Part shown: positions 1-7,413 of the stretch, piece by piece
How positions within the stretch are numbered: position 1 is the stretch's first letter
Layout: each line of letters opens with the position of its first letter
Source: Methylococcaceae bacterium
Lineage (GTDB): Bacteria; Pseudomonadota; Gammaproteobacteria; Methylococcales; Methylomonadaceae
Reading direction: 5' to 3'
DNA length: 7,775 bases
Assembly: GCA_013140465.1 (NCBI GenBank)
Contig: JABFST010000385.1
Coordinates: 1-7,775, forward strand
Program-made: the position numbers and the translations under genes
The notes under the pieces: model-generated
The model's input: the letters and a program-made list of their open reading frames with translations, nothing else
Told to the model about the DNA's origin: nothing
Databases searched by the model: none

Positions 1-591
1 ATAATATTCTTTAAAGGCATTAATGGAATTTTGCTGCAAAGCCCTCACCATGTCTTGGACAAATTTCTCAGAATGCAGGTACACAATGCTGGCTGAGGGA
101 TTTTTTTGCAAAACGGCATTGCCAATAGCGTGCATGATATGGGTTTTACCCAAGCCAGATCCGCCATAAATCAACAAAGGGTTATAGGCTTTGCCGATAG
201 TTTCAGAAACCTGTATGGAGGCGGCCCTGGCAAGCTGGTTGGATTTGCCCTCGACAAAGTTTTCGAAAGTGAAGGCTTTGTTAAGGAAATTGGGGCTGGA
301 CTTTTTGGCTTCAGCGGGTTTAATGCTGTTTATGGCGGCAGGGGCTGGCGATTTTTTACTGCCAATTTCAAGACTAAGCTCTAATGCCCCGTTGGAAAAT
401 TCGCGGACAGATTCTTCAATTTTGGCAAAATAATGTTGTTTTACCCAATCTAAGACAAAGCGGTTAGGCGCCAGTAATTTTAACTGGCTTTCGCTTGCAA
501 CCGCCTGTAGCGGGCGTATCCAGGTGCTGAAATCAGAACCTGCAATTTCATTTTCAAGTTTGGTAAGGCAGTTATCCCAAATGGAGCTCAT
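1..591 (-). CDS. dnaA: Chromosomal replication initiator DnaA, N-terminal 197 residues (cut by left window edge)
   Basis: DnaA binds DnaA boxes at oriC as an ATP-bound filament, opens the duplex and recruits the DnaB helicase. The visible part begins MSSIWDNCL and carries domain I (about 1-75, with the family signature FSTWIRPLQ at 21-29), a short Ala/Pro/Lys-rich linker (domain II, about 76-103), and the start of the AAA+ domain: AFTFENFVEGKSNQLA at 106-121 and Walker A GGSGLGKT at 143-150. It breaks off at NAFKEYY, so Walker B, the sensors and the DNA-binding domain IV lie to the left of the window. The start ATG is read on the minus strand at 591-589 and matches the usual family N-terminus. 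The ribosome binding site is weak. The gene diverges from rpmH across a 157-base gap, a common gammaproteobacterial arrangement. No frameshift is seen. Identification is near certain. Confidence 0.97.
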   Translation of the reverse strand, partial: MSSIWDNCLTKLENEIAGSDFSTWIRPLQAVASESQLKLLAPNRFVLDWVKQHYFAKIEESVREFSNGALELSLEIGSKKSPAPAAINSIKPAEAKKSSPNFLNKAFTFENFVEGKSNQLARAASIQVSETIGKAYNPLLIYGGSGLGKTHIMHAIGNAVLQKNPSASIVYLHSEKFVQDMVRALQQNSINAFKEYY

Positions 592-637
592 TGCAGTCGT
601 AATGGTTAAAAGAGGCTAAAGGGGAAGTGGTTAGATC

Positions 638-643
638 ACTATA
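638..643 (-). promoter_or_regulatory. Candidate -10 element for dnaA
   Basis: Read on the minus strand this is TATAGT, one mismatch from TATAAT, lying about 46 bases upstream of the dnaA start codon. No good -35 hexamer is found at 16-18 bases (the best is TTATGT), so this is a weak, position-based proposal. It lies in the divergent gap, close to the rpmH promoter elements. Confidence 0.3.
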
Positions 644-666
644 AAGTAAAACATTGCACTACATAA

Positions 667-695
667 TTGACAGGCTAAGCAGATTATTTTATCAT
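667..695 (+). promoter_or_regulatory. Sigma70-type promoter of the rpmH operon
   Basis: A perfect -35 hexamer TTGACA (667-672) is followed after 17 bases by TATCAT (690-695), one mismatch from the -10 consensus. Transcription would begin near 702, giving an rpmH leader of roughly 45 bases. It is the best promoter in the window and the only convincing one for the plus-strand genes, since the genes downstream are overlapping or nearly adjoining. Confidence 0.7.
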
Positions 696-733
696 CCGTA
701 GTCTTTTTTATCTGATTTTGTTATCACTCACTT

Positions 734-737
734 GAGG
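734..737 (+). promoter_or_regulatory. Ribosome binding site of rpmH
   Basis: GAGG, 11 bases before the rpmH ATG, within an A/T-rich leader. The spacing is slightly long but no better site exists. Confidence 0.5.
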
Positions 738-748
738 TTTTAAACGCT

Positions 749-889
749 ATGAAAAGAACTTACCAACCCAGCAAAATTAAACGTGCCAGAACGCATGGCT
801 TTCGCGCAAGAATGGCGACTGTCGGTGGCCGCAGAGTGCTAAGTGCACGCAGAGCCAAAGGCCGTGCCAAGCTGACAGTCTCTGTTTAA
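749..889 (+). CDS. rpmH: Large ribosomal subunit protein bL34
   Basis: Encodes a 46-residue, strongly basic protein, [20 protein letters not shown] to KLTVSV. This is the full bL34 pattern: [10 protein letters not shown]-rich helix, [22 protein letters not shown]. bL34 is a late-assembling protein of the 50S subunit that lies buried in 23S rRNA. The length equals the usual family size. It is the first gene of the operon, downstream of a strong promoter, and its stop codon directly adjoins the start of rnpA, so the two are probably co-translated. The gene is complete. Certain identification. Confidence 0.98.
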   Translation: MKRTYQPSKIKRARTHGFRARMATVGGRRVLSARRAKGRAKLTVSV

Positions 890-1264
890 TTGGTTTTGAG
901 TGGCAGGGCAGAATTTAGTTTTCCCCCACAGCGTCGGTTAAAAAAACCGGCTGAATATAAAAAAGTGTTCGCAAAGCCGGTAAAATCCAGTGACACCTAT
1001 TTTACCTTGTTAGCCATCAGGAATGATTTTAATCATCCACGGCTAGGCTTGGCGATTGCCAAAAAAAATATAAAAAAAGCCGTACACAGAAATGTGATTA
1101 AGCGGGCTGTGCGGGAAAGCTTTAGGATACAACAAAGCTTGGGAAATATAGATGTCGTTGTTTTGGCCCGCAAGGAGGCTGTTGACGCTCCGCAGGAATT
1201 ATTAAGAAAGTCATTGGCTAAGCATTGGCTTAGGTTGGTATCCCGATGCGCTACTTGCCCATAG
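890..1264 (+). CDS. rnpA: Ribonuclease P protein component
   Basis: Protein subunit of RNase P, which with the M1 RNA removes 5' leaders from pre-tRNAs. The product is 124 residues (family about 110-130). It shows the N-terminal [17 protein letters not shown] (11-27), the [12 protein letters not shown] strand (49-60) and the RNR motif [18 protein letters not shown] (62-79), which binds the catalytic RNA and the pre-tRNA. There is no ATG upstream of the conserved region. The start must be TTG at 890, directly after the rpmH TAA, or TTG at 896; neither has a clear Shine-Dalgarno, which suggests reinitiation or coupling from rpmH. The last 19 bases overlap yidD. Very high confidence in identity, moderate in the exact start. 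Confidence 0.95.
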   Translation: MVLSGRAEFSFPPQRRLKKPAEYKKVFAKPVKSSDTYFTLLAIRNDFNHPRLGLAIAKKNIKKAVHRNVIKRAVRESFRIQQSLGNIDVVVLARKEAVDAPQELLRKSLAKHWLRLVSRCATCP

Positions 1265-1479
1265 CACTTATAAAGTTTTACAAATACTTTATTAGCCCTT
1301 TGCTAGGCTCAAACTGCCGTTTTTATCCAAGTTGTTCCAGTTATTCCTTAGAAGCGCTACAGCGTCATGGTGCTATTATTGGCGGCTATCTTACGCTCAA
1401 ACGATTATTAAAATGCCACCCGTTTCATCAGGGCGGCATTGATCCCGTTCCAGAAAAATTTGGTAATAAGAATGGATAA
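1246..1479 (+). CDS. yidD: Membrane protein insertion efficiency factor YidD
   Basis: A 77-residue protein of the YidD family (DUF37), thought to lie on the inner face of the inner membrane through an N-terminal amphipathic helix and to help YidC-dependent insertion. It has the family core: [26 protein letters not shown] (8-33), [26 protein letters not shown] (36-61) and GGIDPVPE (63-70), with the three conserved cysteines at 24, 30 and 57. It starts at ATG 1246 inside the end of rnpA (19-base overlap) and overlaps the start of yidC by 8 bases, so it is probably translated by coupling. Length is normal and the gene is complete. Confidence 0.96.
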   Translation: MRYLPIALIKFYKYFISPLLGSNCRFYPSCSSYSLEALQRHGAIIGGYLTLKRLLKCHPFHQGGIDPVPEKFGNKNG

Positions 1480-3184
1480 TATAAGATTTTTACTGATCGT
1501 TACTTTCGCAATGTTGGTAATGATGTTGTGGCAGGCTTGGGAACAAGATTATGGCCCCAAACCAGCCGTTGCTACCACCGTAGCACCAGAAGGCGCGAAG
1601 CCTGCTGAAGATTTACCGCTGTCCGCAGACGCGTCTGCAAACGCCCCCGCAGCGACACAAACGCCCGTGAATGTGCCTGTTTCCCAGGCCGCTGCCGCTA
1701 AAACCATCAAAATTACCACGGATGTACTGGCACTTGAAATTGACGTGCAAGGTGCAACCGTCACCAACCTCGATTTATTAAGCTACCCTATAGAAAAAGC
1801 CAACACGGTTGTGGACAGTTTGCGCCAACTGGTAGGATTTACAATTAATAAACCCAATAGCACCCCAGTACGTTTATTTACTAGTGACGAAGAAAAAACC
1901 TTTGTTGCCCAAAGTGGGCTGATAGCGGGTACTGGCCTTGCCGCCGCACCCAACCATTACACTGTATTTATCGGCGAACGCGACAGTTATAGTTTGCAAG
2001 CCGGACAAGACAGCCTGACCGTACCGCTGACTTGGACAGACAACAATGGCTTGGTCATCACCAAACAATTCACCTTTAAACGCGGCAGCTACGAAATAGT
2101 CCTCAACCAAAAAGTCAGCAACAACACTGGCAAACCTTGGTCAGGCCGTCAATACAGCCAATTGTTAAAAGCCCCGGACACCAACAGCGGCGGCAACATG
2201 CTGACAGGTGGGATGCGTGCTTATGACGGTGGCGTGATCTATACCGAAAAGAACAAATACCAAAAAATCAGCTTTGATGATATGCAAGACGAAACCTTGG
2301 ATGTCACCACCCAAGGCGGCTGGACAGCAATGATCCAACATTATTTTGCCTCGGCTTGGATTCCGCCTAAAGACCAAGAAAACCATTTTTACACCAAAGT
2401 GTTAAAAGATGGCCGCTATGTGATCGGCACTTATTCACCGACTATCAATGTTGCCGCTAATGGCAGTGCTGAATTTGTGTCGAGTTTGTTCGCCGGCCCT
2501 AAAGTCCAACCTATGATGGAAAAAATCGCTACGGGCTTGGAATTGACCGTGGATTACAGCGTGCTGACCTTTATCGGCAAACCCATCTATTCGTTGCTCA
2601 ACTTTATTCATAACGTCGTGGGCAACTGGGGCGTGGCCATTATTGGTGTCACATTCTGTATTAAACTGTTGTTTTTCCCCTTATCGCAAGCCAGCTTTAG
2701 ATCGATGGCGAAAATGCGCAAGATACAGCCGCGCCTTAAAGAACTGCAAGAGCGCTTTGCTGATGACCGCCCGCGTTTCAACACCGAAATGATGGCTTTA
2801 TACAAAAAAGAAAAAGTAAACCCTTTAGGCGGCTGTTTGCCTATCCTGATCCAAATCCCTGTATTCATGGCCTTGTATTGGGTATTAAGCGAAACCATCG
2901 AATTTAGGCAAGCACCGTTCTTATTATGGATACAAGACTTGTCCATACAGGATCCGTTCTTCATCTTACCCGTCATCATGGGCATCAGCATGAAGATACA
3001 GCAAGGCTTAAACCCTGCGCCTATCGATCCTTTGCAAGCCAAAGTCATGAAGATGTTCCCTATTGTCTTCACCGTGTTTTTCTTGTTCTTCCCCGCAGGT
3101 TTGGTTTTATACTGGGTCATCAACAATACCTTGTCGATCATCCAACAAACCTACATTACCAAACAAATCGAAAAAGCCGGCTAA
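1472..3184 (+). CDS. yidC: Membrane protein insertase YidC
   Basis: Inner-membrane insertase of the YidC/Oxa1 family, acting alone or with SecYEG. The product is 570 residues (E. coli 548). TM1 is about 5-22, followed by a low-complexity Ala/Pro/Thr linker (about 31-76), which makes the protein a little long. A large periplasmic beta-sandwich domain runs to about 350. The conserved Oxa1 core then holds TM2 with [21 protein letters not shown], the cytoplasmic hairpin [19 protein letters not shown], and TM3 starting [18 protein letters not shown] (from 453). TM4 is about 496-512 and TM5 about 528-558, ending [17 protein letters not shown]. The conserved groove charge (Arg366 in E. coli) is Lys398 here. 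I chose ATG 1472 because MDNIRFLL matches the family N-terminus; the frame can be extended upstream only through yidD. The mnmE start lies one base past the stop. Confidence 0.97.
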   Translation: MDNIRFLLIVTFAMLVMMLWQAWEQDYGPKPAVATTVAPEGAKPAEDLPLSADASANAPAATQTPVNVPVSQAAAAKTIKITTDVLALEIDVQGATVTNLDLLSYPIEKANTVVDSLRQLVGFTINKPNSTPVRLFTSDEEKTFVAQSGLIAGTGLAAAPNHYTVFIGERDSYSLQAGQDSLTVPLTWTDNNGLVITKQFTFKRGSYEIVLNQKVSNNTGKPWSGRQYSQLLKAPDTNSGGNMLTGGMRAYDGGVIYTEKNKYQKISFDDMQDETLDVTTQGGWTAMIQHYFASAWIPPKDQENHFYTKVLKDGRYVIGTYSPTINVAANGSAEFVSSLFAGPKVQPMMEKIATGLELTVDYSVLTFIGKPIYSLLNFIHNVVGNWGVAIIGVTFCIKLLFFPLSQASFRSMAKMRKIQPRLKELQERFADDRPRFNTEMMALYKKEKVNPLGGCLPILIQIPVFMALYWVLSETIEFRQAPFLLWIQDLSIQDPFFILPVIMGISMKIQQGLNPAPIDPLQAKVMKMFPIVFTVFFLFFPAGLVLYWVINNTLSIIQQTYITKQIEKAG

Positions 3185-3185
3185 G

Positions 3186-4529
3186 TTGGCGGCACACCCC
3201 GATACCATAGCAGCAATTGCGACACCGCCAGGCAATGGCGGTGTCGGTATCATCCGTCTTTCAGGCGCAGCGGTCACTACCATTGCCAACGCCCTGTTCA
3301 ACAAAACCCTTATTCCCCGTTACGCTATTTTCACCGCATTTAAAGATGCCGATGGCAGTACCATCGATAGCGGCATAGCCCTGTATTTTCCCGCCCCCGC
3401 TTCGTACACGGGCGAAGACATCCTCGAACTACAAGGCCACGGCGGCAGCGTCGTGCTCGATATGCTGTTACGGCGTGTACTCGCTTTAGGCGCACGCATA
3501 GCCCGTCCTGGCGAATTTACCGAACGCGCGTTTTTAAACAATAAACTCGACTTGGCCCAAGCCGAAGCTGTAGCCGACCTGATCGAAAGCAGCACCGAAC
3601 AATCCGTGCGTTCTGCACAAAAATCCATGCAAGGCGTGTTTTCAAAACAAGTCAATGAATTGGTCGCAGAATTGACCGAACTGCGCATTTACGTTGAAGC
3701 CGCGATTGATTTTGTTGATGAAGAAATAGATTTCCTAAGCGATGGCGTGGTGGAAAAACGCTTGCACACTCTCCTGCACCGCCTACAAACCATCCAACAA
3801 ACCGCCCAACAAGGCCGCTTATTGCGTGATGGCATGACCGTGGTGTTGGCGGGCAAACCCAACGCAGGCAAATCCAGCCTGCTAAATGCCTTAGCGGGAC
3901 ACGAAGCCGCTATCGTCACCGACATTGCCGGAACCACCCGCGACGTGTTAAGGGAACGCATCCAACTCGACGGTATGCCGTTGCACGTTATCGACACCGC
4001 TGGCTTACGCGACAGCGACAATGCCATCGAACAAGAAGGCATACGCCGCGCCCGCGAAGAACTGCAAAAAGCCGATAAAATCCTGTTGCTGATCGATGCG
4101 CGTGAGGCCGAAGACGAACAACTCATCAACACCTTGCCAAACAACATCGACATCACCAAAGTCTATAACAAAATCGACTTATTGGGCCTAGCACCCAGCA
4201 TCGAACAAACCCCACACGGCTACAGCTGTTATGTGTCGATCAAAACTGGCTTGGGCATGGACTTATTGCGCCAACACCTTAAACACAGCGTAGGTTTTAA
4301 CGATGCTACCAACGATGTGTTCATCGCCAGACGGCGGCATATAGTCGCCCTTAAGCTAGCTTACGAATTTGTCGGCAACGCCTTAGAACAACTGCAAACC
4401 AGCTTGGCGGGCGAACTGGTTGCCGAAGATTTACGCCATGCGCAGATGAGTTTGGGGGAAATTACAGGTGTAGTGAGTTCGGATGATTTATTGGGGAAAA
4501 TCTTTTCCAGTTTTTGTATCGGTAAATAA
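3186..4529 (+). CDS. mnmE: tRNA modification GTPase MnmE (TrmE)
   Basis: With MnmG, MnmE forms (carboxymethyl)aminomethyl groups on wobble U34 of tRNAs reading NNA/NNG codons. The product is 447 residues (E. coli 454). The N-terminal tetrahydrofolate-binding domain (about 1-115) has [22 protein letters not shown] and [23 protein letters not shown]. The G domain has the P-loop GKPNAGKS (223-230), GTTRD, DTAGLRD (270-276) and NKID (328-331). The helical domain ends [24 protein letters not shown], with the functional cysteine at 444. The start is TTG 3186, one base after the yidC stop, because residues after it align with E. coli MSDNDTIVAQATPPG; the frame is open upstream but overlaps yidC. There is no Shine-Dalgarno, so coupling to yidC is likely. 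The gene is intact and is the last of the plus-strand operon. A gene such as mnmG or rsmG does not follow in this window. Confidence 0.95.
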   Translation: MAAHPDTIAAIATPPGNGGVGIIRLSGAAVTTIANALFNKTLIPRYAIFTAFKDADGSTIDSGIALYFPAPASYTGEDILELQGHGGSVVLDMLLRRVLALGARIARPGEFTERAFLNNKLDLAQAEAVADLIESSTEQSVRSAQKSMQGVFSKQVNELVAELTELRIYVEAAIDFVDEEIDFLSDGVVEKRLHTLLHRLQTIQQTAQQGRLLRDGMTVVLAGKPNAGKSSLLNALAGHEAAIVTDIAGTTRDVLRERIQLDGMPLHVIDTAGLRDSDNAIEQEGIRRAREELQKADKILLLIDAREAEDEQLINTLPNNIDITKVYNKIDLLGLAPSIEQTPHGYSCYVSIKTGLGMDLLRQHLKHSVGFNDATNDVFIARRRHIVALKLAYEFVGNALEQLQTSLAGELVAEDLRHAQMSLGEITGVVSSDDLLGKIFSSFCIGK

Positions 4530-4552
4530 AACGGCTTTCCCTTATCGTAAAC

Positions 4553-5623
4553 TCAGCTTAAGCATAACAGCTGTTGCAATTCAGTATTGGCGCCGTCCAA
4601 TTCATCATGGCCTAAGTCATCAATTTTGCCCAGAGCAAAATCATCGTATAACAAAATCAGCACCAAGCCGTCACCTGTGCGCTTTTTGTCCATTTTCATA
4701 GCAGCAATAAGCGCTTCAGGATTAAGCTGGTTACGCGTAGGGCGTGTGCTTAAGGCGGGCAGCAATAGCTGGGTGTAAAGTTCATGATGCAGGGTGGGCT
4801 TAAGCAAGCCACGGTTTTTGGCGACGATATTGGCAAACAGCATACCGACTATGACGGCTTGTCCATGCGCTATCGCAAAACCCGAAGTGGACTCTAAGGC
4901 ATGTCCAAAACAATGCCCATAATTAAGCAAGTTCCGCTTGCCAGTATCAAACTCATCGTCCTGCATATAACTGAGCTTAACCGCCAAAGATTGTTTGATG
5001 GCAGTCAATAGCGCGGTAGGGTCCCGTCGGGATAAGGCGCCGATGTCGGCAACCAATGCCCGAGTAATTGTTGCGCCGCCCATCAGGTGCAGCTTGATGA
5101 CTTCGCCCATGCCGCTAAAGTAGTCGTCGTCTGCTAAAGTGCGGTTAAATTGGGGGCATAAGATGATGTGGTTAGGCGGAAAAAACGAGCCAATCAGGTT
5201 TTTGTAATTTTTGTAATTCAGTGAGGTTTTGCTGCCTATGCAGCTGTCCGCTTGGGCGAGCAGGGTTGTGGGCACAAAAATCCAATTGATGCCCCGATAC
5301 AGGGTGCAAGCGGCAAAGCCTGTGATATCTTGGGTGATGCCGCCGCCTATCGAGATGAGGGTCATGTTGCGTTTGGCGGCGCGTGCCATTAGCGCATCGT
5401 AAACCTCCATAACCGTCAGTAAATTTTTGCGGTCTTCGTCTATCGGCAGCACCATCAGCAGATGTGGTGGCAGATGGGCAAACAACGTGTCGCCGTATAA
5501 AGCCCAAACTTGGCTGTCTATAACGTAAAAGCTGTTGGGGATGCTTGCCAGTTCGGACAAAAAACCAAAGTTATCCGTAAATTGCACGGTATAGTCCTTG
5601 ATTGCAGAATGCACGGTTATCAT
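4553..5623 (-). CDS. 3-dehydroquinate synthase-like sugar phosphate cyclase (divergent AroB homologue)
   Basis: A 356-residue member of the AroB/sugar phosphate cyclase superfamily, NAD- and divalent-metal-dependent enzymes that convert DAHP or other sugar phosphates into carbocycles. The NAD-binding segment is SIGGGITQDITGFAA (91-105), followed by VPTTLLAQADSCIGSKTSLN (117-136) and KNLIG (141-145). The three metal ligands can be placed at Glu174 (GEVIK), His237 (NYGHCFGH) and His253 (HGQAV). MDKKRTGDGLVLIL is at 311-324. It differs from housekeeping AroB (GGGVIGD, GGKTAVN, HGEAV) at several active-site neighbours, so I call it a cyclase of uncertain substrate; true dehydroquinate synthase remains possible. 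The ATG at 5623 overlaps the upstream stop as ATGA; an ATG at 5629 is an alternative. A G-rich stretch (5635-5640) may act as ribosome binding site. It is the last gene of the minus-strand operon. Confidence 0.85.
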   Translation of the reverse strand: MITVHSAIKDYTVQFTDNFGFLSELASIPNSFYVIDSQVWALYGDTLFAHLPPHLLMVLPIDEDRKNLLTVMEVYDALMARAAKRNMTLISIGGGITQDITGFAACTLYRGINWIFVPTTLLAQADSCIGSKTSLNYKNYKNLIGSFFPPNHIILCPQFNRTLADDDYFSGMGEVIKLHLMGGATITRALVADIGALSRRDPTALLTAIKQSLAVKLSYMQDDEFDTGKRNLLNYGHCFGHALESTSGFAIAHGQAVIVGMLFANIVAKNRGLLKPTLHHELYTQLLLPALSTRPTRNQLNPEALIAAMKMDKKRTGDGLVLILLYDDFALGKIDDLGHDELDGANTELQQLLCLS

Positions 5624-6288
5624 TTGCATACAAACCCCCCGTCCAGCACCAGCACTTGGCCCGTCATATAGGCGTTTTTTTCGGAACACAAAAATACCGT
5701 CATGTCCGCAATTTCATGGGGTTGCGCCAAGCGTTGCAACGGGATGTTGGCGCAAATTTGCTCAAGCTGTGCGGCTGAATTGTTTTGGCGGGTCAGTTCG
5801 GTATCGACATAACCCGGCGCAATGGCATTGACCAAAATACCATGTTCCGCCAACTCTAGGGCTAAAGTGCGGGTCATGCCGTTAAGTGCAGACTTGGCTG
5901 CCGCATACATGACCCGCCGCTCTTTTGCCACTACACTCCATATAGAGCTGATCGTGACGATTCTGCCATAAGCGTTTTGTTTCATTCTATGTGCAACTGC
6001 TTGGGTCAGCAGCAGCGGCCCGACAAGGTTTAGCTGCAACATGTCGTTGATGCCTTCTGGGCTTAATTCATCTAAGCCCGCCAAGTTGTTGATGCCCGCA
6101 TTGTTCACCAAAATGTCTATGGGGCCGGGTAAGGCTGAAACATACTGTTTTATGGCCTCTGGATCAGACAGATCCATGTCTTTGCGGGATGGCGCCAACA
6201 CAACGGCTCCCGCCGCCGCCAAAGCAGCGGCAATAGCGGCCCCTATGCCTCTTGAACCGCCTGTGATGAGGGCGACACGATTGTTCAT
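5620..6288 (-). CDS. Short-chain dehydrogenase/reductase (SDR)
   Basis: A 222-residue classical SDR, an NAD(P)-dependent oxidoreductase that usually interconverts a hydroxyl and a ketone. It has the cofactor motif TGGSRGIG (9-16), NNAG (62-65), Asn87 and the catalytic Ser115, Tyr128 and Lys132 (YAAAK), then PGYVDTEL (158-165) and the C-terminal TGQVLVLDGGF (209-219). All tetrad residues are present, so it should be active. It is shorter than the usual 240-250 residues because the segment after the second strand is compact. The sequence resembles 3-oxoacyl-ACP reductase (FabG) and sugar-cluster SDRs alike; its place between NeuB-like and AroB-like genes argues for a sugar intermediate as substrate. 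The start has a strong ribosome binding site, and the stop overlaps the next start. Confidence 0.9.
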   Translation of the reverse strand: MNNRVALITGGSRGIGAAIAAALAAAGAVVLAPSRKDMDLSDPEAIKQYVSALPGPIDILVNNAGINNLAGLDELSPEGINDMLQLNLVGPLLLTQAVAHRMKQNAYGRIVTISSIWSVVAKERRVMYAAAKSALNGMTRTLALELAEHGILVNAIAPGYVDTELTRQNNSAAQLEQICANIPLQRLAQPHEIADMTVFLCSEKNAYMTGQVLVLDGGFVCK

Positions 6289-6295
6289 TTGCTGT

Positions 6296-6300
6296 TCCTC
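6296..6300 (-). promoter_or_regulatory. Ribosome binding site of the SDR gene
   Basis: On the minus strand this is GAGGA, 7 bases before the ATG at 6288. It lies in the 36-base gap (6289-6324) after the NeuB-like gene, the only gap between genes in this operon. No promoter is evident in that gap. Confidence 0.7.
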
Positions 6301-6324
6301 GTTGGCCTGTTGTTTAGTGCTGCG

Positions 6325-7413
6325 TTATAAACCACGGTCATAAATATGTTTAAGCAAATCGCTGTTTTCCGAATACGGCGTATCCAAGTCGCTGATGGTG
6401 AGCGGTGCATCTTTGGTGCAGTCTGCCAATAGCCTATGCCCAAAACGCCCCAGCATCAGTTCGCGGCTAGAAATTTGGCCTTTTTGCAAAGGGATGGCGA
6501 GATAAATGTCGTCCTCGGATAACAGTTGGCCTTTTTTTAAGTCGTGCTTGGCATAAACGCCACGCACATAAGAATCAAGATAGGCGACTTCCCGCTCTAA
6601 AGGGATGCGCCGTTCATGCGCAGAGTTGCCGCACATTTCCTTGGCTTTTTTCCATGCCTTAAACCAAGTGTCTATTTGGTGCGGCAAAGACGAATAACTC
6701 GCCACTTGAAAGCCGTCGTCATTGATGTCGATATGCCGTTCAAAGGTTCTTGCGCCTTTGGCATAGGCAATTTTTACCGACGAAGTCCAATCTTGATATT
6801 CGTGGCAGGAATAGCCGATGACTAATTTAGGGTAGCGGTTGCGCAAATAATCGATTTGCCCGAGTTCGGCTTCCGAATCTTCATGGGGATAGGCCGCCAC
6901 ACAATGGTTTAAGGCCAAGCTGATGTTGCGGTGGGCAAAAAAAGTGACCAAATCATCCAAATCTTTTTTGGACATGCCGCCCGTAGACACAATGACGGGC
7001 TTGCGGGTTTTGGCAATTTTTTCCAGCAGCATCCAGTCGTTGTTGTCTGCACTCGCCACTTTGATGATGGGCATGTTGAACTCCACACACAGATCGACCG
7101 AGGCTTCGTCAAACGGCGTTGCCATAGGGATGCAGCCGCTGCCGCGTATGGTTTCCACCAATACCGCAAAGTCTTGTTTACTGAGCCGGGTGTCCGTGAC
7201 CCGCTTGACATAGCGGATGTCGTCACGGTCTACAAAATCTTTATGGATAAAGTTGTCTAGGTCACGAAATTGAAGTTTGATTGCCGCCCGTACATTATTA
7301 AACCGGACAATCTTGGCAAACTGGCTCACGATGCGTAAGCCGCGTTGCAAATCGCCCTGATGGTTGCTGGCCATTTCCAGCACAAACAAGTCTTCAAACA
7401 CAGTGTTGTCCAT
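6325..7413 (-). CDS. NeuB-family synthase (N-acetylneuraminate synthase-like, with C-terminal SAF domain)
   Basis: A 362-residue homologue of NeuB, LegI and PseI, enzymes that condense phosphoenolpyruvate with a 6-carbon sugar to give a nonulosonic acid. The TIM barrel (about 8-260) has EMASNHQGD (13-21), AIKLQFRD (44-51), MATPFDEASVD (97-107), IKVASAD (117-123), VSTGG (142-146) and NHCVAAYP (169-176). GYSCHE (200-205) and FERHI (224-228) supply the two metal-binding His, 204 and 227. A SAF/antifreeze-like domain follows (about 281-342), starting SYVRGVYAKHDLKKGQLLSEDDI, with Arg284 at the position of the substrate-contacting Arg of NeuB. The metal and PEP elements are kept. The usual GYSDHT is GYSCHE, and the GPDH-type loop is absent (DDGFQVASYSS), so the sugar substrate probably differs from ManNAc. 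ATG 7413 overlaps the upstream stop by one base (TAATG) and has a good Shine-Dalgarno. Confidence 0.88.
   Translation of the reverse strand: MDNTVFEDLFVLEMASNHQGDLQRGLRIVSQFAKIVRFNNVRAAIKLQFRDLDNFIHKDFVDRDDIRYVKRVTDTRLSKQDFAVLVETIRGSGCIPMATPFDEASVDLCVEFNMPIIKVASADNNDWMLLEKIAKTRKPVIVSTGGMSKKDLDDLVTFFAHRNISLALNHCVAAYPHEDSEAELGQIDYLRNRYPKLVIGYSCHEYQDWTSSVKIAYAKGARTFERHIDINDDGFQVASYSSLPHQIDTWFKAWKKAKEMCGNSAHERRIPLEREVAYLDSYVRGVYAKHDLKKGQLLSEDDIYLAIPLQKGQISSRELMLGRFGHRLLADCTKDAPLTISDLDTPYSENSDLLKHIYDRGL

Noticed and set aside
592..748. oriC in the dnaA-rpmH gap, as in Pseudomonas
   Set aside because: The gap is only 157 bases and I find no good match to TTATNCACA on either strand: the best inside it match about 6 of 9, and TTATCCCAA at 572-580, inside dnaA, matches 7 of 9. 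The A/T-rich part is explained by the two divergent promoters. The origin is more likely on the dnaN side, outside the window.
2608..3141. Long minus-strand open frame (177 codons) opposite yidC
   Set aside because: It lies wholly antisense to the conserved C-terminal membrane core of YidC, has no family resemblance and a Lys/Cys/Met-rich composition typical of an antisense shadow.
3063..3185. N-terminal extension of MnmE by 41 residues
   Set aside because: The segment is the out-of-frame reading of the yidC end ([17 protein letters not shown]...), and the family N-terminus [11 protein letters not shown] begins just after the TTG at 3186.
3689..4159. Minus-strand open frame of 156 codons opposite mnmE
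   Set aside because: Antisense to the MnmE G domain; Ser/Arg/Cys-rich composition without recognisable motifs.
4553..4580. Rho-independent terminator between mnmE and the sugar operon
   Set aside because: There are two short palindromes, GCTTAAGC at 4556-4563 and AACAGCTGTT at 4566-4575, but neither forms a GC-rich hairpin followed by a T run, and both lie within the 3' end of the AroB-like coding sequence.
6923..7260. Overlapping plus-strand frames opposite the NeuB-like gene
   Set aside because: They are antisense to the conserved NeuB barrel and have no ribosome binding site or recognisable domain.
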